Of a DNA stretch of 64,000 nt, positions 56,250 through 64,000 are shown in pieces. Below the pieces are notes generated by a model. That model saw nothing but the letters and a program-made list of their open reading frames with translations. It did no database searches and had not been told where the DNA came from. The DNA is from Forficula auricularia. Taxonomy: Eukaryota > Arthropoda > Insecta > Dermaptera > Forficulidae. The first letter of the stretch is position 1. The number at the start of each line of letters is the position of its first letter. The translations under genes and the position numbers were made by a program. The stretch is from positions 868,001-932,000 of the forward strand of contig JALMQS010000852.1 of assembly GCA_024734495.1 (NCBI GenBank). Reading direction: 5' to 3'.

Positions 56250-57440
56250 TGCTAGAAGCATACAAAAATGAATTTAAAAGTACTGCATCAAAATAAATAG
56301 AAATTTAATAAGAATATCAAAAATAAATTATGTTAGGCCTGGGTAGTGTGCTGTTTGTTTTTTCGATTGAGTTCTGCTAGTTTAAATTATGACGATGGTT
56401 TTTTCGGGTATATCATCTAGAGTAAATTAGAAAGATAGCTTTCTCGCAAAACAAATTATAATTAAAATACAACCTTTGAACTTAATTATAAATCAAGAAA
56501 AAACTTTGTAATTTAAAAAGACTTAATAAACTTTTTTTCTTTTCTGAAGAAAGTTCATTTACCCCACGATAACTATTCAGGCATAAATAAAAATTTCTTA
56601 CAGATTTTTGGGGAAATCGTTGTAGATGTATTTTAATAACTTCAAACTTCTTAAGTATTCAAGTAAAAATTACACAGTTTACATTTATTCTCCTCAGGAA
56701 ATTCATGTATATATTTTACTTAAAGCCTAATTTTATTTATTTTTTCCAGTCAATAGCAGGGGAACTCAAACTGAGCACGTCGATTCTTAAAGATAAAAAG
56801 CTTAAATAAGCCTACGTATATGCTATATATTATATTTCTTGAACCTTTTATTAATCTGACAAATAAAAAAAACTCCCTTGGAAACTTTTGCTTTGAAAGA
56901 ATTTCGATATTCTTTCCCGAAATTACGAAATGGAATATTATTTGCACAATATTATTGTTAAATTTTTCTCTTTGATTATGGACCTCCGTAAAAATTTAAA
57001 GTTCAATTTTATGTTACCGCCAGTTTTTGTATATAGTATGTAGGTGTAATATATAATATTGTTATAATTTATTTATTCAGTTTCCTTAAGTTTTCTGAGC
57101 TCTAACATTTTTTTTGTACTCTGATAGTCGATTTTGGCAAATCATATGTAATATATATATATATATATATTTATGTCTTTTTGAGTGTATATGCATAGGT
57201 ATTATGTAAATTATGTAAATTGATGATGGGATCAAATTATAGTCGGTAAGATTTTTGCAGTGAGTGGTGCTTTAACTCAGATCTTCTAAAAACGCTATAC
57301 TTTCGACCAAGCCATCTCTGGCTATAGGATTTTGAAATTTTGCGAAATGTTTCCCCCATTTTCGGACATAATTTCCTTTTTTGTTCAGGGAGAATTGTAT
57401 AGGTTCTAGGTGAAACATATTTAATAAAATTTAAATTTAA
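56250..57440. other. Intergenic, nothing recognised
   Basis: AT-rich. AT dinucleotide run at 57150-57172. Confidence 0.4.
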
Positions 57441-57446
57441 AAATAT

Positions 57447-57586
57447 AAGTGGATATTTATGAGGCAGTCCAAAAAATGAAGATAATTTATAATATCTTTT
57501 TTATTTTTAATTTAGTTTTTGAATAAAAATAAAAATATAATATAAATTATCTTCTTTTTTTGGACTGACTCATCAATATCCACTTA
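57447..57586. mobile_element. Short foldback
   Basis: AAGTGGATATTTATGAGGCA at the left pairs with the right end (TGACTCATCAATATCCACTT). Arms are about 48 bp. The ATGAGGCAGTCC motif matches the ends of the foldback at 23855-24215. Confidence 0.75.
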
Positions 57587-57599
57587 ATTAACTTATCAG

Positions 57600-58330
57600 T
57601 CCGTCTCCAAAAATAACTCCTATCATATTAAAAATATAAATTACTAGGTAGGATTCACAAATAAAAGACAAAGTAGTTGTGATCAAGACTCCTTATATAT
57701 TTCGAGTTATGAGCTCATCTTCAAGAGTTCACATAGAATGTGAACTAGATGTTTTCAATGTGAATTCGTGTTCTACAAAAAAGTATGAAAAAATATGCCA
57801 AGTGCTTCCCTTAATTTTAAGCCAAATCAACAGGTGGGGCCACCACACGACTTTCACATTAGTTTCTCCCTTATTTGAAATCATCACCATTTTTCTTCAT
57901 TCAAATTACTTCAATTACGGGTTCCTCCAAGCCGTTTTGACAAATCCGGAAAAGAGCCAAACGACGAAATTGCAAAATACGAAAAATCTTCAAGTAAACA
58001 TGTCTTGAAATTTGAAACTTATGCTATCTAGAGGCTACAAGAAGTACCACAAGATTTTGGTTAAAATCGAAGTACCGGAAGTTGATGTTTACCTACGTAA
58101 GAATGTACCCCCCTGCGTTTCCCAACCATAAATCTCAGAGATACGAAATTCGAAACTTAAGCTCGATATAGGCTAGAAGGGGTACAGCAAGTTTTTGCTT
58201 GAAATCGGAACTCCGGAAGTTGACACTTACATGAAAGACTTTTCGTTTTTTTTTTGTTTTTTTTTTTCTCAAAAACGTCACTAACCATTTTTTTTTTAAA
58301 TTGGTATACTTATCAAGTGTCATGAGTTAT
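57600..58330 (+). repeat. Repeat region with a diverged tandem pair
   Basis: Two related units of about 90 bp at 58008-58096 and 58142-58230 (GAAATTTGAAACTTATGC / GAAATTCGAAACTTAAGC; TACCGGAAGTTGA / CTCCGGAAGTTGA), 134 bp apart. A 109-codon frame at 57679 has no recognisable domain. Confidence 0.55.
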
Positions 58331-61300
58331 TAGTTGTGTATAGATTTTAATCCGATTGAAATAAAGGAAGGAGGGTCTAAATTAGGAGTGTCGTAAAATA
58401 AATATTTTAATTATTCATATATCGTCTTCGGTAAGTCGAAGAGGCTTGAAAATTGAAATATAAGCTATTATATTTAGAGGCAAAAAGTTACCGAGAATCA
58501 CACTGTGCTCTAGGTACTAGAATATTATATAGGCTCTTAAATAGGAATGAAAATAATTAATTCATTTGAAATTTCCATATAATTAATGAACGAAATATTA
58601 GTAAAGTATTCTGAGGGCAGCTATATAAAGTAAAATAAGCTACGTTTTGATGTATAATTAATAAATTAATTGGTTCACATTTTGAAACGAATATTTTTAG
58701 AAATCAATTTCTCTGTTATTTGGGCATCAAATTGAGTGTGGTTTTATTTAAAATGTGCAGAAAATTTATTGATTGATTTCGTTAATTAAATTTTAATCTA
58801 ATTCTTGAATAAATGTTTACAAAGAGCTAAAAATTAATTAACTAGTGGTGATTTCGAAATGTGAATGACTTGTGTATATATTGTGACGAAACAGGCTTTG
58901 TTATTAATTAAATTTGTATAATTGTAAGATTTTTTAACTTTTTTTTGAATGACAATTCAAAGTGACATATGATTTATTATTTGAATTTATATCGAAAAGT
59001 GAACTTGACGGACATCTATTGGGAAACAAGTACTAATTAAAATCTAAGACTGATTTGTGCCGCCATCAACGGCTAATTGGGTAATTAGGTCACCCAGGTA
59101 GCGTGCAAGTAGACTGCCCTGAAAATGAACTCGTCCTCTTTTGCCTACGACCTTGATCCGAAACACACGTGGTTTACTGACCTAATCAAAACCCAATCTG
59201 TGATAGTTAAAATCCAAGTATATCTTGAACAATCTAACGTTTTATCGTAATATCAAGTGTTCAGTGAAAACATCTTGTGATTCTATATCATGTGCGATTG
59301 ATATTTTCAAGAAAATAGCTGTGATCTGGGAGTTATCCAAACTTCAAGACGGCCGGTCGCGTGGAAGTGCTGTTCAGTGGTTCCAGACGCGGTGATTCGA
59401 ATAGATAAGTACTTGGTACATTCCTTGATGAATGAACTTAATTAACTATTAAATTATAATAGGCAGAGAGCACAATCTTGACCCTAAGGTACTAACTTAC
59501 CATAAGTAAGCCTAGAGTCGGATTGAAAACATAAACAATTTACCCGGTTCACTTCAATAATACATTTGAAATTAATTATTAAGTTGTAAATGATATGTTA
59601 ATGAATAGCCTATAATTGGAAGTATAATTAAAGAAATTAATACAAGTATGTTGGTTTCCGGAAGTAGCTTTAAATAAAGATAAAAGTAAATATGAACACA
59701 ATATATTAGTTTGAATGGGTATCGAGCCAAAACACAGAATTAATTTTATATAATTAATCAATAATTTAAATTCAGTAAATTTTCTATCAATTAAATTAAT
59801 ATAAATTTTCTTGAAATCCTAGAACAGAGTCAAAATGGCGTCCCACATTAATAATCTAGGGTATCTGATCTAATTAACCAGCGGATTGCTAAATAGTAAT
59901 TATAAACTAGCGTCACTGATACCGCCCACTCTTGAACATTTGATTTCAGTGAAGTGCCCGGTTCCCCTTAAAGAGGGATAAGGAAGCTCTCCTCTAATCA
60001 GCTGACTAGCTAGATTGGAAATATAGTCACAATCACGCATGGTACAGACGGATGACCCGGAAATTTTGAAGGAGCCAAAACAACATCTGTATCTAAGAGA
60101 TATTCAAATTTTAAAAATAATTTAATTTATATTTTCCATAAAAAATATTAATAATAAAGTAACTTAATATTTAAATAACCTACCCTTATTAAAGGGGATA
60201 AATTAATTTCACACATGTGTTGGGGCGACAAGCCTATTTCAGCTCATTTTATTGATATAAAATTAATTATATAAAAAAAAAAAAAAAAAAAAAAATAAAT
60301 AAAATAAAAATCCTTTCTTTTAATATAATAAGTAAACATTAGAATCAAATTTCTCGGAACTTGAAAACAACAAATCAAGTCAGATGACCAATATATTTTA
60401 TGTTTCTTTAGTTAAACAAACCAATAATAATTAATAATAATAAGCCAAATATATGAACCTGAATTGTTATAAATTAAATTAAAATATAAATGAACATAAC
60501 AAGTAAATAATAAGTCTAATTAAAAGAAATAAGTCATTATAATTTATTAAATTTGATAAATATAAATACTTGATAATATTTGTTTATAAACAAAAATAAT
60601 TAATTCGAATTTGTTGATAGAAAAATTAGAAGTAAAATAAATAATCATCGTATTAAAATTGTCAAAACTTAAGAGAAGAAATTTGAACTTTAAATTTTAT
60701 TATTAATTTCAAACTAAGTTTTTTTCAACTAAGTTTTTTTAAGAAAAATCAAATACAACTCAATTATAACAAACAAATCAATTTATCGTAATTTCATAAA
60801 GATTAACCTTTTGTTTAATTTATTAATTTTCACGAAAAGAAATTAAATGCTATTAATTATAAACAAACAAACGAAATCTTTTTAGTAATATCAATAAAAC
60901 TAATTTCATAAATTTTAATTAACTCATTTGAATTTGTTTTTTTGAAATAAACCAGAGTCCATTACAATTAAGCTTTTCTTTCAGCATCCGATCACAGGTA
61001 ATTTTGTCACTCTCATTCAGGCGATTTTTTTTGAATTTTTGCGGTGTTTATCTTATCGCTTCTTTGCAACAACAACAACAACCGGATTATAGCTTAAGTC
61101 ATTTCAGGCATAGTATCCTCACATCCAATAGGAAGGTTAACCAGCGAGTAGGTTAGGTCGGGAAACAACATCTTAGGCGATTAAAGTCGTAAAACTTAGC
61201 GAAGCAGATCACCAATTTACCACCTTAAATTTCAGCATTGCGACTTTAATAAGATTAGCCCTTTTAGAGGACTAATCTTGTCTTTATATTTTTCGATACT

Positions 61301-61720
61301 CTCCCTGAGTTACATCTGCTCGTAAACTAATCAGTTGCTACAACTTGCTCAATATTGTCGAATTGTCAATATTGAGGGAGAGTGTGGCAATTGGTAAGTT
61401 AGAGCGCAAATCGGGCGAAACAAAACTTAATTATTTAAGTTTTGTCAGTCCAATTTGTCACAATATATATATATATGCGAAACAGCCTATAAACATATAT
61501 ATAGAAGCTTCTATAGGAGAAGCTTCGTATAGTGATACTTTCAGGTTTTTAATTAATTAATTTTTATCTTTTAATTCAATACATGCTGAAATATTTTTGT
61601 ATTATTGCAGTTCAACCTACTTCTAATAGACGGCGATGTATTTCTGACCCAAATTTCGGATGTACACGTTTCAAACAACGTTAAGAAAGAAAACACCTTC
61701 AACAAAATTTCCGTCTGTCC
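58331..61720. other. Long AT-rich stretch, no gene found
   Basis: A GC-richer block at 59040-59400 contains a TCAGTG initiator-like site near 59262 and could be a 5' UTR exon, but no donor or start codon confirms it. A run of about 24 A at 60270-60293 and a CAA run at 61070-61082. A short inverted repeat at 61345-61375 (CAATATTG...CAATATTG). Confidence 0.4.
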
Positions 61721-61729
61721 GCCCAAATT

Positions 61730-62260
61730 TTGACCTCAAATGGCAGGTATTTTGATGAAATTTCGTATTTGGAACAGATGTTTTCTAACTTAAAATGATT
61801 GTTATAGAACAACCCAAAAAGGGGTTTGGGGGGGGGGTAGGGGTCTAATGAAAATTATCAAATAACTCATAAACTATTAACTCTACGGCAAATTCTGTTA
61901 GAAACAAAGTTGTAAAGGATATGATTTCTGATAATTTTTATCTAAAGAAATTCCAAAAAAATAAAAACACCCAAAAGGGGAGGAGGGTCAAAAATGCAAT
62001 TTCTAGCGTTTAGAACCAAACTCAACCAAAATGTGTAAACATATTAATCTGTAGGCTCTCAGAAGACTACAAATGCGAGCCGGACATTTTGCTAGCCTCC
62101 TCTAATACCCGTCCACCCCACTGACCCTATCTATCTCCCCTGGACCCACCTCCGACATCATCTACATCACCATTCAACCCTATATATGCCCTCTGGACTC
62201 TCTCATCTTCCTCCCTATCTCTGATCACCCCCCCCCCCCCCGATTTCTACGAATCCGGCT
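61730..62260. repeat. Decayed MITE-like region with C-rich tract
   Basis: Phrases around ACCAAACTCAACCAAAATG and AGAAGACTACAAATGC recall MITE families A and C. 62090-62240 is C-rich, recalling the element at 48160. Confidence 0.4.
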
Positions 62261-62329
62261 CAAAGATTAAAACTTTGTAAACTATCTATAGAAAGTACAT
62301 AGTTCAATAGAAATAGAATTAATCCTTCT

Positions 62330-62498
62330 TCCGGGCTGATAGGGTTCGGAGTTTGATCAGAGTTGGGGTGTGGGGGGAGCCCAGAGGGAATTTATAGGGC
62401 TAGTCGAATAGAGGGGGATTCAAGGCAGTGGGACGGGGTCCAGGGGACTTCCCGTATGGGTAGTAAGAAGCCCGCCAATGGCGGGTGTCGCAAACTAG
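62330..62498 (+). mobile_element. Helitron 3' end
   Basis: Hairpin CCCGCC-AAT-GGCGGG (62471-62485), nine bases, CTAG (62495-62498), then T. The GC-rich stretch upstream probably belongs to the element. The start was not found. Confidence 0.65.
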
Positions 62499-62499
62499 T

Positions 62500-62960
62500 G
62501 TTAAATAAAATAGTTTTTCTTTTTCTTTTAACAAAATAGTTACTGTCTGTAAAATTTCACGCAAATCTGCTTCAGGCGTAATTTTAAATGAATTAAATAT
62601 TCGTTGATTGAATTGAATTAGTTTCTGTTGAAATGTGCGAACAAAAAACGAATTCAAGTTATATTCAACTTTTGTTCATCAACTATAAACAGTCAATTAT
62701 TCTTGATTCGTGAGAACGCGCTTTTAAGTGTTTTACACTACATATATAATAATATATCAATCCTCTTAATTTTATTTATTTATTTGAGGTTACGTTAATA
62801 AAATAAATATTTATTTAGAAAGACGAGCGTAATGGAAGTGAAAACGTCCTCAGATCAATAGGGATAGAAAATAAGAAAAACAAAAATAGATAAATGCGCA
62901 TTTAATATGTAAATGTTCCATGAGATCGGCTGAGCGGTGAAAATATGTAGTGGCAAGTGC
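62500..62960. other. Spacer, nothing recognised
   Basis: AT-rich; no supported frame. Confidence 0.35.
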
Positions 62961-63006
62961 GTATTTGTATATTTGTTGGACGGGTGCACGCGGCACACCC
63001 CTTGGG

Positions 63007-63020
63007 GTTGCCATGGCAAC
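63007..63020. promoter_or_regulatory. Perfect RFX X-box palindrome
   Basis: GTTGCCATGGCAAC matches the RFX-factor X-box (GTTNCCATGGNAAC) in every position. It sits in a GC-rich island (62980-63120) in AT-rich DNA. RFX sites of this type control ciliary genes in animals; no adjacent ciliary gene was identified. Confidence 0.55.
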
Positions 63021-63357
63021 CGGGGCGCACGCAGTCACGCCAGGTGGGCTCAAATTGACGACCTCTCCATCCCGAAGCTTAATCGTTCACGGGGTGGCGT
63101 CCCCCTTTGCCCTTCTTCCCTCACGCCACATCTTATTGTTAATATTCAACACAACAATCCCATGCATATATTGATAGATAGATTAGGGAGATTCATTACA
63201 CGCAACGACATCAAATATATATCAGTACAGGTATCCAAATTAAAATAAATCTATAAAACATTTATTTCAACTTTGTGAGCAGCAATGATGATGATGGCCG
63301 AAGCGGGTCGAAATGATGCCGAAAAAATAAATTAACTTTTATTTAAATTTTACTTAA

Positions 63358-63582
63358 TCTGGACTGGGTGTTGCCCAGCGAAACAAAAGTGACAAATATA
63401 GGGGCAACTCCAGTCTGGTGGGCAATATTACGGAGAGGTTTGGCGTCGAGAAGGGCTCTGTTAAAGTCGAGGCCATCACACTCTCGTGGAAGGGGAGTGC
63501 GGTGGCATCCCTCATCGCCCTGGGTATATCCCAAAAGACAATAAACGATCTTACGTATAGAGCGATGAGGGCTCTCTCTTGA
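63358..63582 (+). pseudogene. C-terminal fragment of an unidentified, probably mobile-element, protein
   Basis: The frame is open from a stop at 63355 to TGA at 63580. It reads NSSLVGNITERFGVEKGSVK, then VEAITLSWKGSAVASL and LGISQKTINDLTYRAM. Balanced base composition suggests real coding sequence. It is followed by an inverted repeat (63610-63623 ATAAAGCGGGTCAT with 63699-63712), so I take it as the end of a retroelement ORF. The family is not recognised. Confidence 0.35.
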
Positions 63583-63739
63583 ACTTCTACAGTTTTACAA
63601 AAGAACGTATAAAGCGGGTCATAACCAATCTTAATTGTATATAAAACAAAAATAATAATAATAATGAAGTGACCTAGGATTTATCCGAAGTCATTCAATG
63701 ACCCGCTTTATGAAATCTTGGCTTTTACATATCTACTAT

Positions 63740-64000
63740 ATTTTATTTACTTTATTTTTTTTTGTGTTTATTATTTTATTTTTATTGATATTTTTCATTT
63801 TTTTTCACGTTTATTGTTTTTATTTATGATTTTGTAATTTTATTCATGTTTTTGTAATTTTATTCATCTTTTTGTTCATATTTTATTTTTATTTTTTATT
63901 TATTTATTTTTCTATTCATCTTTTTTCATTTTTGTTTTTATTTATTTGACATAGATATGTATAAAATTTTAACAATGCGAGTACTGTAAATAGAGAGCGA
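63740..64000. repeat. T-rich low-complexity tract
   Basis: TTTTTATTTATTTTTATTCAT-like repeats to about 63950. Confidence 0.8.

Noticed and set aside
59850..59940. Resemblance to mitochondrial 12S rRNA (GGTATCTGATC and ATACCGCC motifs)
   Set aside because: The two motifs are in the wrong order for 12S rRNA and the surrounding sequence does not match, so a nuclear mitochondrial copy is not supported.
60972..61010. 13-bp micro-exon between TTTCAG and GTAATT
   Set aside because: Such chance site pairs are frequent in AT-rich DNA and no neighbouring exons exist.
1..64000. CRISPR array, bacterial operon or phage
   Set aside because: No direct-repeat/spacer pattern; introns, MITEs and LINEs show eukaryotic nuclear DNA.

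Overview
The window looks like repeat-rich, AT-rich insect nuclear DNA, possibly from a beetle. The reasons are spliced genes with GT-AG introns, an inducible antimicrobial-type gene with a TATA box and kappaB-like sites, and a mix of LTR, LINE, mariner, hAT and Helitron remnants. The beetle suggestion rests only on a coleoptericin/attacin-like C-terminus in one predicted protein and is weak. There are no operons, and most of the sequence is mobile DNA in layers.

Host genes are few. (1) Minus strand, 12880-13205: the first two coding exons of a radial spoke head 1 (RSPH1) homologue, split by a 70-bp intron; the next intron was invaded by a MITE and probably more. (2) Minus strand, about 18960-20874: a complete two-exon gene for a secreted, multi-peptide precursor with two 46-residue repeats, each with a KRLRR site and a CPHC motif, and a Gly-rich antimicrobial-like C-terminus. 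Its promoter carries a TATA box and two kappaB-like sites. (3) Plus strand, 25737-26957: a C2H2 zinc-finger array with 11 intact fingers and two nonsense codons near the end, plus a decayed copy at 34709-35376 inside a tandem segmental duplication (about 22.9-27.2 kb and 30.8-35.6 kb). (4) Minus strand, 52665-52951: a GC-rich first coding exon of an unknown gene ending in a perfect splice donor. Weaker candidate exons are at 42.2, 53.8 and 63.4 kb. A perfect RFX X-box palindrome lies at 63007-63020.

Mobile DNA by region: 0.5-6.1 kb, an LTR element (837-5893) lacking pol but with a coiled-coil ORF, placed between two inverted arms; its left LTR carries a perfect 467-bp palindrome. 8.9-12.1 kb, a frameshifted LINE. 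12-18 kb, MITEs, a hAT-ended element built of about five 268-bp tandem units, G-rich DNA and a Helitron end. 21-36 kb, foldback elements, mariner, hAT fragments and the zinc-finger duplication. 36-40 kb, a Helitron with a LINE fragment inside it. 44-46, 47-50, 50-52 and 55-58 kb, MITEs and long inverted repeats. 58-64 kb, mostly featureless AT-rich DNA.

The most unusual thing is a set of long inverted-repeat insertions (1.2, 23.4-24.2, 50.7-51.7 kb and relatives) whose arms carry hammerhead-ribozyme-like cores (CTGANGA, stem II, GAAAC...GTC). They resemble Penelope-like retroelement debris that inserts as foldbacks. All family calls are by eye.
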